Source of the DNA: Bradyrhizobium semiaridum
GTDB taxonomy: Bacteria; Pseudomonadota; Alphaproteobacteria; Rhizobiales; Xanthobacteraceae
NCBI RefSeq assembly: GCF_020329505.1
Contig: NZ_JAGKJJ010000015.1
Coordinates: forward strand, 62,001-126,000
DNA length: 64,000 bases
Reading direction: 5' to 3'
The translations under genes were made by a program, and so were the position numbers. This document shows positions 7,973 through 17,947 of the stretch, piece by piece. The notes under the pieces were generated by a model, which worked only from the letters and a program-made list of their open reading frames with translations, had not been told where the DNA came from and ran no database searches. The number at the start of each line of letters is the position of its first letter. Within the stretch, counting starts at the first letter, position 1.

Positions 7973-9403
7973 TCACTGCGATTGCTGGCTCGTCGTCAGC
8001 AGCATCCGGCCGAGGGCGTTATAGTGCCGCTCGTGCACGTCGTTGTTGAACAGCGACCATGGCTCGGCCTTTTTCAGCGCGATCGGAATATCGAAGCTGA
8101 TGAGCTTGGAGAAGTTGTTGTACTCCGCCGTCGCCTCGTCGATGCGGCCGGCGCCGACGGCGAGGTCGATCCGGCGCAGGCTGAGCACGAGGTCCTTGAG
8201 GGCGGCGCGGGCCGCAAGCCGCTCGTCCCGTCCGCCGAGCGCGATATTCCTGATGTCGGGTATGCGCTCGGTGATTTCGCGCAGTTCGGCGCCGACGCCG
8301 GTGACGGCCAGCGACACCACGGCCTTGTCGGCGGCGGGGATCGCGATGTCGAGCACGCTCGACAGTTCCTGCACTTCCTTCATTCGGATCATGACGCCGT
8401 CCTTGCCGAACGGGCGGTCGGCGTCGCCGACGGCGTTCAGATAGGCGACCAGATCCTGTGTATCCTGCGGCGAGAGGTTGAGCTCGAACAGGCGGTCGAA
8501 ATGGTCCACCACCTGCTCGTAACTGTCATATCGCCCGTCGTGGAAATAGGGCCCGTTGAAATTCGCGTTCAGCAGCGTAGGCGTCTTGACCAGCCCGCCC
8601 GAGCCGACGTCGTGCCGCACCTGATCGTTGAACGTTCCGGTGGGGATATGACAGGTGCCGCAGCTGAGTTGGGGCTGGTGCGGGAACGGCTTGAGGAACA
8701 GCTTTTCGCCGCGCCGCTCGGAATCGCTTGCCGCGTCGGCCAGCCGGCCGCCGGGCGTGATGCGCGGATTGGGCAGGAAATCGATGTCGTTGACATAGGC
8801 AACGAGGGCGTCGAGGATTTCGTCCGACGGCCGCGGTCCGGAAAATTCGTTGACGATGACATTATATACGAAGTCGCGCAGCGAGCCGATGCGACCGTCA
8901 TGTCCGTACGGCGCCAGGAAACGGGCGCCGCGCAGGCTGGGGATCCGGACCGGATCGAGGATGCTGTTGAAGGTCTTGTGATTGAAGGCGAGGCTGGTGG
9001 TGTCGAAGGTGCCGGGGCGCGAGGAGGCGCCGGGCACGAACAGCTTTGCGTTCGAAGCGCCGTTGACGTGGCAGGTGCCGCAGCTCATTTCGGCCTGCCG
9101 GGCCTTGCCGCCCAGGATAGACGGCGAGTTGAAGGCGAGATCGCCGAGATTGACCATGTAGGACTTGCGGCCGCCGATCGCCTCCGAATGGAACAGCTCG
9201 CGCGGACGTGCCAGCGCATCTTCCGCGAACTCCGTGCCGGCCGGCAGCACGGTCTGGTCGCCGCCCAGCGGAAATGCAGCGACGGGCAGCGGCAGCAGCG
9301 TCACCGCGAGCGCTGTCAACGCGATTGCGATCGGCCTTACGGCGCGTTCCGCAGCAACTCTGCGACGTCCGCCGAATCCGCACGCAAGGAAATGCCGAGC
9401 CAT
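7973..9403 (-). CDS. Di-heme cytochrome c peroxidase/MauG-like protein (copy B)
   Basis: 476 residues from ATG 9403 (a TTG at 9433 would add ten). Long n-region, hydrophobic core and signal cleavage near PVAAF. Heme sites are CGTCH at 108-112 and CGTCH at 248-252. It is a clear paralogue of copy A at 3471-4847: long identical runs such as LDPVRIPSLRGAR and YMVNLGDLAFNSPS versus YLVNLGDLAFNSPG, and the same C-terminal extension ending in AEPWSLFNNDVHERHYNAL. It is transcribed divergently from phosphoesterase B and is not followed by an imelysin gene. Confidence 0.87.
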   Translation of the reverse strand: MARHFLACGFGGRRRVAAERAVRPIAIALTALAVTLLPLPVAAFPLGGDQTVLPAGTEFAEDALARPRELFHSEAIGGRKSYMVNLGDLAFNSPSILGGKARQAEMSCGTCHVNGASNAKLFVPGASSRPGTFDTTSLAFNHKTFNSILDPVRIPSLRGARFLAPYGHDGRIGSLRDFVYNVIVNEFSGPRPSDEILDALVAYVNDIDFLPNPRITPGGRLADAASDSERRGEKLFLKPFPHQPQLSCGTCHIPTGTFNDQVRHDVGSGGLVKTPTLLNANFNGPYFHDGRYDSYEQVVDHFDRLFELNLSPQDTQDLVAYLNAVGDADRPFGKDGVMIRMKEVQELSSVLDIAIPAADKAVVSLAVTGVGAELREITERIPDIRNIALGGRDERLAARAALKDLVLSLRRIDLAVGAGRIDEATAEYNNFSKLISFDIPIALKKAEPWSLFNNDVHERHYNALGRMLLTTSQQSQ

Positions 9404-9457
9404 CACGAGAAAATGCCCCCTGGAAACAAGCAATAATTGCGCAATCGCGGACGGAAG

Positions 9458-9475
9458 ATGTCACGCAGATGACAG
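9458..9475 (-). promoter_or_regulatory. Possible Pho box between peroxidase B and phosphoesterase B
   Basis: Read on the minus strand, CTGTCATCTGCGTGACAT has the 7-4-7 layout of a PhoB box: a perfect CTGTCAT first half and a second half matching CTGTCAT at five of seven positions. It lies 55 bases upstream of the peroxidase B start, with an AT-rich stretch (AATTATTGC) at a plausible -10 distance. Phosphate control would fit the adjoining phosphoesterase. One site found by eye is weak evidence. Confidence 0.3.
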
Positions 9476-9681
9476 TTTCTCGTCGGCGGGATCACCGACA
9501 GCCCGTCTGGATAGACGAATGTTGTTTGCAGTTTGATGACGCCGGGGCACGAAGCGCAATGAATGTTGCGCGCGAATGAAAACATGTGATCGGGTGACAG
9601 CATGTCGCACATCGGTCATCGCAGCGAAATGTGTCTTGCGTAGCGTCAGACACATTCGTTCATCTTTCTAATCAGGAGAAC

Positions 9682-11472
9682 ATGATGCGGCTTTGGGGAG
9701 CCATTCCGGCGCTCGCAATTGTTGCTGGCGCTGCTGCCGTCTCGCCGTCGGCGAATGCTGAAAACATCGTCGACAAGATCATCGATCAGTTCAAGAACGA
9801 GGTCAAAGACGAGCTCAATGAGCTGAAGCACGGCGACCGCGATCATGACGGTGCCAAGCATTACAAGCACATCGTCATCATTTATCAGGAGAACCACAGC
9901 TTCGATAACCTCTACGGTCATTGGGGCGACGTGGGCCGCGACCGGATCAACGGCACCTCCGATGCCGATCCGTCGCACACCCTGCAGGTCCGCCAGGACA
10001 ATCAGACGGTGTTCGGCTGCCTGCTGCAGAACGACGTCAACCTGACCTCGCCGTCGCCGCTGGCCACCAGCTGCACCGATACCACCGGTTCGGTGGCGAT
10101 CCTCAGCGCGTTCAAGAACAAGCCGTTCGAGATCAACGCCTTCATCCCGACCTCGGCGACCACCTGTCCGAAGCCGCTCGGCACCTTTGCCGCCCACGGC
10201 TTCCTCAACGGCACCGGCGCGCCCGGCGGCTGCACCGAGGACATCGTGCACCGCTTCTACAGCGAACAGTACCAGATCAACGGCGGCCGGCAGAACCGCT
10301 ACATGGTCGGCAGCGATGCCTCGGGTCTGGTGATGGGTTACTACGACACCAAGAAGCTGCCGATCTACACCTATCTCCACAGTCGCGGCGCGCCGAACTA
10401 CGTCATCGCCGACAGCTTCTTCCAGGCTGCCTTCGGTGGCTCGTTCCTGAACCACCAGTTCTTCGTCGCGGCGGCCGCGCCGCAGTTCGCCGGCGCACCG
10501 AACGACGGCAGCGCCAACGACCTGCACTCGATCGTCGATGCCAACGGCATGCCGACCAGCACGCCGCTTTATACGCCGACCTCGACGGTGAAGGACGCAC
10601 AGCTGACCGCCAAGTGCAACCAGGCCGGTCTACCTGCCGGGCTCGCTTGCGGCGACTACGCGGTCAACACCACGCAGCCGTTCTATCAGCCCTATTCGCC
10701 GGGGACGGCTGAAGCCCGCCGCCTGCCGCCGCTCAAGACGCCGAACATCGGCGACCGGCTCTCGGCCAAGAATATCGACTGGGCCTGGTATTCGGGCGGC
10801 TGGTCGAACGCCAATGGTGACATCGGCGCCTCCGGCTGGACCAACGGCACTGGCACCACCTGCGCCGATCCGAACCATCTCTCCACGGCGGTGTTCCCGA
10901 ACTGCCCCGACGTGACCTTCCAGTTCCACCACCAGGCGCTCAACTACTTCGCTGCTTATGCGCCCGGCACCAAGGCCCGCAAGGACCATCTGAAGGACGA
11001 GGCGGAGTTCATCCAGGCCGCCAAGAACGGCACGCTGAAGCAGGTCAGCTTCATCAAGCCGATCGGCGAGGAGAACGAGCATCCCGGCTATACCAGCGAG
11101 TCCGAAGGCAGCCAGCATCTGGTCGACCTGATCAAGGCGATCACCGAAGGTCCGGACGGCAAGGACACGCTGATCATCATCACCTATGACGAGTTCGGCG
11201 GGCAGTGGGATCACGTGCCGCCCCCGCCGCACAACCGTCGTGGTGCCGACGCCAGGGCTGCGGATCAGTGGGGGCCGGGCACGCGCATTCCAGCGATCCT
11301 GATCTCCAAGCGCTTCGACCGCTCGGGTGTCGCACATGAGGACTTCGACACGACCTCGATCCTCAAGCTGCTCGAGAAGCGCTTCGATCTCGAGCCGCTG
11401 GTGACGCGTCCGGTGCGCAATCTCGCGGTGGCGCTGAAGGCCGCCGAGGGCCACGGCCACGGCGGACACTGA
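9682..11472 (+). CDS. Secreted phosphoesterase family protein (PF04185 type, copy B)
   Basis: About 596 residues with a signal peptide ending near SPSANA. Family motifs: QENHSFDNLYG (69-79), an insertion with several Cys, FGGSFLNHQFFV, and IITYDEFGGQWDHV near the C-terminus, followed by GPGTRIPAILIS. The last residues are His/Gly-rich (EGHGHGGH). This is the phospholipase C/acid phosphatase superfamily that acts outside the cytoplasm. AGGAG at 9674-9678 favours ATG 9682 or 9685. Compared with copy A it is shorter, lacks the long His-rich linker and keeps the more canonical ENHSFDN signature. Ends before a strong hairpin. Confidence 0.87.
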   Translation: MMRLWGAIPALAIVAGAAAVSPSANAENIVDKIIDQFKNEVKDELNELKHGDRDHDGAKHYKHIVIIYQENHSFDNLYGHWGDVGRDRINGTSDADPSHTLQVRQDNQTVFGCLLQNDVNLTSPSPLATSCTDTTGSVAILSAFKNKPFEINAFIPTSATTCPKPLGTFAAHGFLNGTGAPGGCTEDIVHRFYSEQYQINGGRQNRYMVGSDASGLVMGYYDTKKLPIYTYLHSRGAPNYVIADSFFQAAFGGSFLNHQFFVAAAAPQFAGAPNDGSANDLHSIVDANGMPTSTPLYTPTSTVKDAQLTAKCNQAGLPAGLACGDYAVNTTQPFYQPYSPGTAEARRLPPLKTPNIGDRLSAKNIDWAWYSGGWSNANGDIGASGWTNGTGTTCADPNHLSTAVFPNCPDVTFQFHHQALNYFAAYAPGTKARKDHLKDEAEFIQAAKNGTLKQVSFIKPIGEENEHPGYTSESEGSQHLVDLIKAITEGPDGKDTLIIITYDEFGGQWDHVPPPPHNRRGADARAADQWGPGTRIPAILISKRFDRSGVAHEDFDTTSILKLLEKRFDLEPLVTRPVRNLAVALKAAEGHGHGGH

Positions 11473-11485
11473 CCACGTAATCGCA

Positions 11486-11520
11486 ACCGGGCCCGCATCA
11501 CGTCGTGATGCGGGTCCGGT
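11486..11520. terminator. Terminator-like hairpin after phosphoesterase B
   Basis: ACCGGGCCCGCATCACG (11486-11502) pairs with CGTGATGCGGGTCCGGT (11504-11520), 17 pairs with one G-T wobble. It begins 13 bases after the stop codon. No T run follows. Confidence 0.65.
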
Positions 11521-11592
11521 GATTCTGGCGACCACATACTGCGGTTACTGCTCAGCTCTGGGTATCCTGGCTAGCATCGGCACCGGTCTCCC

Positions 11593-12228
11593 TCAGTACA
11601 ATCTCGTCCGATACGCCTCTTCCATCACTTTTTCCGCGGTCTCGACCTCGATCGCGGCGGTCTGCTCGGCGATGATCCGCCCGAGCGTCGGGAAGCTGCT
11701 GCGCTCGACCTGCGCGGCGGGACTCCACAGCTTTGAGCGCATCAGCGCCTTGCCGCAATGGAAGTAGGCCTCCTCGACATGCACTTTGAGGCCGATCACC
11801 GGCGTGACGTTCTGCACGGTTAGCGGCGTCAGCAGATCCGGTTCCTGGGAGACCTCGGCGCGTCCGTTGACCCGCAGCGTCTCGTTGATGCCGGGCACCA
11901 GGAAGATCAGGCCGATCCCGGGTGAGGCCAGGATGTTGCCGAACGTATCGACCCGGTTGTTGCCGCGGCGGTCCGGGATCAGCAGCGTCCTGTCGTCGAT
12001 CACGGCGACGAAGCCGGGCGCATCGCCGCGCGGGCTGGCGTCGGCATGGCCGTTGCCGTCGCTCGAGGCGACGATGAGGAACGGCGACAGCGCGATGAAG
12101 TCGCGGCAGAACTTGTCGAGATGATGGAGCACCTTCTTCTCGGCGAGCGGACTCACCTGCCCGAAATGGGTACGAAGATCCTCCTGTGACTTGACCTCCG
12201 GCTTGCCGCCTGCGCCCTGGCTGTCCAT
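11593..12228 (-). CDS. Pyridoxamine 5'-phosphate oxidase-family FMN protein (MSMEG_1061-like)
   Basis: 211 residues from ATG 12228, chosen because GGGAG precedes it at good distance; an upstream ATG at 12267 has no such site. Split-barrel FMN-binding pattern: SPFLIVASSDGNGHADASPRGD, then VIDDRTLLIPDRRGNNRVDTFGNIL and VNGRAEVS. These residues match the PPOX subfamily annotated as MSMEG_1061-type flavin-dependent proteins, whose substrates are mostly unknown. A role in pyridoxal phosphate synthesis is unlikely. The gene stands alone, divergent from the TetR gene at 12472. Confidence 0.8.
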   Translation of the reverse strand: MDSQGAGGKPEVKSQEDLRTHFGQVSPLAEKKVLHHLDKFCRDFIALSPFLIVASSDGNGHADASPRGDAPGFVAVIDDRTLLIPDRRGNNRVDTFGNILASPGIGLIFLVPGINETLRVNGRAEVSQEPDLLTPLTVQNVTPVIGLKVHVEEAYFHCGKALMRSKLWSPAAQVERSSFPTLGRIIAEQTAAIEVETAEKVMEEAYRTRLY

Positions 12229-12361
12229 CACGAAACTCCCTTTCTTGGCTCCATGCTTGGGCTCCACCCTATCAGAAAGCCGCCCGGCAGGCGCCGTGCA
12301 CGGGGACGCATGACCGGGGCGGCCATTTGCGCACAGCCATTGCGCAAAGCCCTGGAATTAT

Positions 12362-12378
12362 CCGACCGGATGGTCAAT
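12362..12378. promoter_or_regulatory. Operator-like motif upstream of the TetR gene
   Basis: CCGACCGGATGGTCAAT, about 95 bases before the TetR start at 12472. It matches CCAACCGGACGGTCAAT upstream of paaZ (15171-15187) at 15 of 17 positions. The core has dyad symmetry (GACC-N4-GGTC), as expected for a TetR-family dimer. Autoregulation is inferred. Confidence 0.55.
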
Positions 12379-12471
12379 AAATGAGCGGGGCAGGGCTGTC
12401 GGTGCCCGGCGTTTGCGTTATTGACTTGAATCCCGAAACGACGGCCGCACGGCCGGCTGGTGGAACACGAC

Positions 12472-13131
12472 ATGGCCCGATCGCGCGCCAAGGACTATGA
12501 CGACAAGCGGCTCGCCATCCTGCGCCGCTCGGCCGAGCTGTTCGCCGCCGCGGGATATGTCGGTACCTCGATGAACACCATCGCGGACGCCTGCCGGGTC
12601 TCGAAGGCGCTGCTCTATCACTATTATCCCGACAAGGAAGCTATCCTCTTCGATATCCTCTCGTCGCATCTGCAGCGGCTGGTCGCGGCGATCGAGGAGA
12701 TGAGCGCCTCGGCCGCGGAGCCCGTGGAACGCCTGCGCGCGATCGTCGGCACGCTGCTCGAGCTTTACCGGCATGCCGACGCCGAGCATCAGGTGCAGAT
12801 CGCGAGCCTCAAGTTGCTGCCGAAGGACAAGCAGCAGCCGCTGCTCGCCAGCGAGCGGATCCTGGTCGAGATCATGTCGGATGCGCTGGCCGCGGTTGTG
12901 CCGGCGGCGAAGCAGAAGCGTGTGCTCAAGCCGCTGACGATGAGCGTCTTCGGCATGCTGAACTGGCACTACATGTGGTTCCGCGAGGGCGGGCTGATGA
13001 CCCGTTCCGACTATGCTGATTTCGTCGTGCAGCTGGTGCTGGCCGGCGCCGAGGAAGCGGCCGCGGCCGTCAGCCGGCCGCGCGGCAAGGCGAAGCCGGC
13101 GAGCCGGAGCCGCCAGGCCGCGCTGGTCTAA
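12472..13131 (+). CDS. TetR/AcrR-family transcriptional regulator, probably of paaZ
   Basis: 219 residues. The N-terminal helix-turn-helix is clear (AAAGYVGTSMNTIADACRVSKALLYHYY, residues about 30-57), followed by an all-helical ligand domain with ERLRAIVGTLLELY... and a basic tail. The pattern is close to TetR regulators that control phenylacetate or acyl-CoA degradation genes. It ends ten bases from the end of the convergent paaZ gene. Its upstream motif recurs before paaZ, supporting a regulator-target pair. ATG 12472 preferred over GTG 12460 because the protein is full length from it. Confidence 0.85.
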   Translation: MARSRAKDYDDKRLAILRRSAELFAAAGYVGTSMNTIADACRVSKALLYHYYPDKEAILFDILSSHLQRLVAAIEEMSASAAEPVERLRAIVGTLLELYRHADAEHQVQIASLKLLPKDKQQPLLASERILVEIMSDALAAVVPAAKQKRVLKPLTMSVFGMLNWHYMWFREGGLMTRSDYADFVVQLVLAGAEEAAAAVSRPRGKAKPASRSRQAALV

Positions 13132-13141
13132 CGCGCGCGGC

Positions 13142-15015
<1,874 letters not shown>

Positions 15016-15550
15016 CGAAGTCTCACCTGAGATCTGTGATCAATGATTGAGTCCGGCATGGCCGGCGGAACGTTCAATTCGGCGGCTCAAGCATCTCCGC
15101 TGAACTGCGGAGCGCGCGTCTACCTTCCGTTGCGGCTTCTACGACCGAGGTCGTACCGAATTACTATTAACCAACCGGACGGTCAATTATAATAACCGAT
15201 CCCGCCGGAACGAGAATGCGATGCGCCGGCGATCCCGCGCGACATTGTGACGGGCGCCGCGGCCCTTCGTGATGGCGTCGGTCCCTCACATCACACTTGC
15301 AAGGGTCACACTCGCGCCAGCGCTTCACGACAGGCGCTCGCACAACGCTGGCCGATGCTGGAAAGCCTCCAGGCTGCAGCGATCTTTTGATTCCCGAACA
15401 GTCAATGCACGACAACGTGTTTCATATTGTTGCGCGATGTCGCATATCTCCAATCCCCGTCGCTTCGTCGGAGCCTGCCGGCGTCACGCATCCAATGGCA
15501 GTCCCCGATCATCGTTGCGATCGCGGCTTGAGACCATCGAGGAGAATGTG
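15016..15550. other. 535-base intergenic region between paaZ and the substrate-binding protein gene
   Basis: Holds the divergent promoters of paaZ and the downstream binding-protein gene. An AT-rich island (about 15160-15195) includes the operator-like motif at 15171-15187. At 15422-15435 the sequence TCATATTGTTGCGC resembles TCATATTGTCGCAC upstream of phosphoesterase A (5056-5069). The open frames here have no family resemblance and no ribosome sites, and I see no other gene. Confidence 0.6.
15171..15187. promoter_or_regulatory. Operator-like motif upstream of paaZ
   Basis: CCAACCGGACGGTCAAT within an AT-rich stretch about 155 bases before the paaZ start. Core dyad ACCG-N2-CGGT. Nearly identical to the motif before the TetR gene at 12362-12378, so both are likely bound by that regulator. 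Confidence 0.55.
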
Positions 15551-16666
15551 ATGAAGTTTCCACTTCGAGGAGTTTGTCTTGCGTTTGGCGCCAGCCTGGC
15601 GCTGTCCGGCGCCGCCATGGCGCAGGACATCAGTGTTGCCGTGGTCGGCCCGATGACCGGTTCGGAGGCAAGCTTCGGCCTGCAGTTCAAGAACGGCGCT
15701 GAACTGGCCGTCGCCGACATCAACGCGGCCGGCGGCCTGCTCGGCAAGAAGCTGAAGCTGGAGATCGGCGACGATGCCTGCGATCCCAAGCAGGCCGTGT
15801 CGGTTGCCGAGAAGATGGCCAGCATGAAGATCCCGTTCGTCGACGGACATTTCTGCTCGTCGACCTCGATTCCCGCCTCGGATTCCTATGCCGAGGGCAA
15901 CGTGCTGCAGATCACGCCGGGCTCGACCAACCCGCTCTATACCGAGCGCGGGCTGTGGAACACGTTCCGCGTCTGCGGCCGGGACGATCAGCAGGGCCAG
16001 GTCGCGGCCGCCTACATCATCAAGAACTACAAGGGCAGGAACGTCGCGATCATCCACGACAAGACGACCTACGGCAAAGGCCTCGCCGATGAGACGCGGG
16101 CGGCCATCAACGCCGCCGGCGTCAAGGAAAAGCTCTATGAAGCCTACACCAAGGGCGACAAGGACTTTGCCGCGCTGGTGTCCCGCTTCAAGCGCGAGAA
16201 CATCGACTTCGTCTATGTCGGCGGCTACTACGCCGAGGCCGCGCTGATCTTGCGCCAGATGCGCGAGCAGGGCGTCAATGCGGTGCTGATGGGCGGCGAC
16301 GCGCTGGTCGACAAGCAGTTCGCGGCGATCGCGGGTCCGCTTGCCGAAGGCTCGCTGTTCACCTTCTCGCCAGATCCGCGCAAGAAGGAGACCGCGGCCG
16401 CGGCCTTGAAAAAGTTCAAGGACAAGGGCATCGATCCCGACGGCTACACGCTCTACAGCTACGCCGCGTTCCAGATCTGGAGCCAGGCCGTCGCCAAGGC
16501 TCAGACCACCGACGCCAAGAAGGTCGCAACGACCATCAAGGCCGGCAAGTGGGACACCGTGCTCGGCAACATCAGCTACACGCCGAAGGGCGACATCACG
16601 CTGATCGACTACGTCGTCTACAAGCGTGACAAGGACGGCAACTACGCCGAGCTGGCCGGTCAGTGA
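15551..16666 (+). CDS. Branched-chain amino acid-type ABC transporter periplasmic binding protein
   Basis: 371 residues from ATG 15551, with GGAG six bases upstream and a signal peptide (VCLAFGASLALSGAAMAQ). The mature protein has the LivJ/LivK-type Leu/Ile/Val-binding fold: ISVAVVGPMTGSEASFG, NGAELAVADINAAGGLLGKKLKLEIGDD, and FVDGHFCSSTSIPASDSY. Such proteins deliver amino acids, amides or aromatic acids to a LivHMGF permease. No permease or ATPase gene is nearby, so it must serve a transporter encoded elsewhere. Two Cys (in GDDACDPKQAV and GHFCSST) may form a disulfide. Ligand unknown. Confidence 0.9.
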   Translation: MKFPLRGVCLAFGASLALSGAAMAQDISVAVVGPMTGSEASFGLQFKNGAELAVADINAAGGLLGKKLKLEIGDDACDPKQAVSVAEKMASMKIPFVDGHFCSSTSIPASDSYAEGNVLQITPGSTNPLYTERGLWNTFRVCGRDDQQGQVAAAYIIKNYKGRNVAIIHDKTTYGKGLADETRAAINAAGVKEKLYEAYTKGDKDFAALVSRFKRENIDFVYVGGYYAEAALILRQMREQGVNAVLMGGDALVDKQFAAIAGPLAEGSLFTFSPDPRKKETAAAALKKFKDKGIDPDGYTLYSYAAFQIWSQAVAKAQTTDAKKVATTIKAGKWDTVLGNISYTPKGDITLIDYVVYKRDKDGNYAELAGQ

Positions 16667-16747
16667 CCGCGCGCCGCGCACCGGCGCGGCTGCCGGCCGG
16701 TGTCGCGGCTGTTTCTTCCTGGTCGGCTGGCAGCGATTAACCCGCGG

Positions 16748-17152
16748 TCACACATTCTGCGCGAAGCGCGCCGCGCCCGCCACCGGGGCCAGCCATTTCA
16801 CCGCGCGATCGGTGTAGATCTCCGCCTGGGGCTGCAGCCCTTCCAGACTGTCGAGCGTACCGGCCTTCACCACGACCTTGCCCGGCATCAACGCGGTTGT
16901 CGCGAACAGCGGCGACCCGCAGGTGCCGCAGAAATGCCGGTGCACCGGCTGGCCGCTGTCGCCCTTGTCGATGAACACACGGGTCTCACCGGACTGCTCG
17001 TAGTCGGCCTCCCTGACCACGAGGTTGAACGAGAACAGGCTCCCGCTCTGCCGCTGGCAGTGCGTGCAATGGCAGATCGCGATCGAGCGCGGCTCGCTCG
17101 TCAGCCTGTAACGCACCGCTCCGCAAAGACAGCCGCCTTTTCGACCCTGCAT
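16748..17152 (-). CDS. GFA family (Mss4-like) zinc protein
   Basis: 134 residues from ATG 17152 (longer starts run into the upstream repeat). Zinc ligands are laid out as in glutathione-dependent formaldehyde-activating (GFA) proteins: GGCLCGAVRY, CHCTHCQRQSGS and HFCGTCGSPLF. Most members of this family have no proven formaldehyde role, so only the fold and zinc binding can be claimed. Monocistronic, convergent with the binding-protein gene; the preceding intergenic space is filled by a palindromic repeat. Confidence 0.87.
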   Translation of the reverse strand: MQGRKGGCLCGAVRYRLTSEPRSIAICHCTHCQRQSGSLFSFNLVVREADYEQSGETRVFIDKGDSGQPVHRHFCGTCGSPLFATTALMPGKVVVKAGTLDSLEGLQPQAEIYTDRAVKWLAPVAGAARFAQNV

Positions 17153-17183
17153 GATATGTCTCCGATACGATTTCAGCCCCATC

Positions 17184-17270
17184 CCCGTCATTGCGAGCGG
17201 AGCGAAGCAATCCAATCCATCTATCCCCGTGCCGAGGCGTGGATTGCTTCGCTTCGCTGGCAATGACGGG
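17184..17270. repeat. Intergenic palindromic repeat, family B (CGTCATTGCGA type)
   Basis: Arms CCCGTCATTG (17184-17193) and CAATGACGGG (17261-17270), with an inner pair GAAGCAATCCA and TGGATTGCTTC-like. Related elements occur at 51716-51870, 52583-52613 and in part at 58466-58500. Confidence 0.85.
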
Positions 17271-17287
17271 CGTGGATATATTTACCT

Positions 17288-17866
17288 TCAGACATCGCCG
17301 ATCACGGCGTCGATGAACGTCGTGGCCGATTCCCGCAGCTGCTTGCGGCTGTATCCGGCCCGCTCCATTACGGCGAGCCCTCGCGTGAAGGTCACGATGA
17401 CGCGTGCCAGCCGGTTGGCGTCGGCGACGCTTCGTCTGGCGGGCACGGCGCCGATCGCCTTGCCGATCAGCTGCTCGAGCCGGCTCAGCACGCCTTGCAC
17501 GCGGCGACGCACGTCCTCGCTCGAAATCGCTGCATCGAGCGCAGTGCGTGTAGTCAGGCATCCCCGCGCCGGCGCGCCCTCCGTCATGTTGACGATGATC
17601 ATGTCAAAGAAATTGCGCAGGCCAGCGGCAGGATCGCCCGAAGCTAGCGCGCTTCCGGCCGCGTGCAGGAACTGTTCGGCATACTGGTCGAACGCGCGCA
17701 GGAAGATCGCTTCCTTGTCGCCATAGGCATTGTAGAGGCTGCCGCGCTGCACGCCGGTCGCGGCGGCAAGGTCCTGCATCGTCGCGTCGTGTAGCCCCTT
17801 GCGCCAGAATACGTCGAGCGCGGTCGCGATCAACGCGTCCTCGTCGAATTGCCGCACCCCCACCAT
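17288..17866 (-). CDS. TetR/AcrR-family regulator, divergent from a YdhR-like gene
   Basis: 192 residues. N-terminal HTH: ALDVFWRKGLHDATMQDLAAATGVQRGSLYNAYGDKE; the C-terminal domain has CLTTRTALDAA and RVIVTFTRGLAVMERAGYSR, close to the AcrR/NemR-like group with a single Cys at the start of the ligand domain. It is transcribed divergently from the small monooxygenase-like gene at 17948. Two adjacent dyads of the form TTGAC-N6-GTCAA fill the space between them, strongly suggesting that this protein represses both itself and its neighbour. A Cys-based electrophile response is possible but not shown. Confidence 0.85.
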   Translation of the reverse strand: MVGVRQFDEDALIATALDVFWRKGLHDATMQDLAAATGVQRGSLYNAYGDKEAIFLRAFDQYAEQFLHAAGSALASGDPAAGLRNFFDMIIVNMTEGAPARGCLTTRTALDAAISSEDVRRRVQGVLSRLEQLIGKAIGAVPARRSVADANRLARVIVTFTRGLAVMERAGYSRKQLRESATTFIDAVIGDV

Positions 17867-17890
17867 CCGGTCCGCTCCCTCGGTTCATTC

Positions 17891-17924
17891 TTGACATCAT
17901 CGTCAATGTTGACATGATTGTCAA
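17891..17924. promoter_or_regulatory. Tandem TetR operators
   Basis: TTGACATCATCGTCAA (17891-17906) and TTGACATGATTGTCAA (17909-17924), two perfect TTGAC-N6-GTCAA dyads whose centres are 18 bases apart, in the 81-base divergent promoter region. Confidence 0.75.
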
Positions 17925-17947
17925 GAATGATCCCGCATGAGGTCCGT

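Noticed and set aside
7970..9436. Plus-strand open frame of 488 codons opposite peroxidase B
   Set aside because: Covers the peroxidase gene exactly, has no signal or domain, and mirrors third-position GC bias.
16680..16735. Hairpin after the amino acid-binding protein gene as a terminator
   Set aside because: Pairing around CACCGGC/GCCGGTG is imperfect and interrupted in GC-rich sequence; not strong enough to list.
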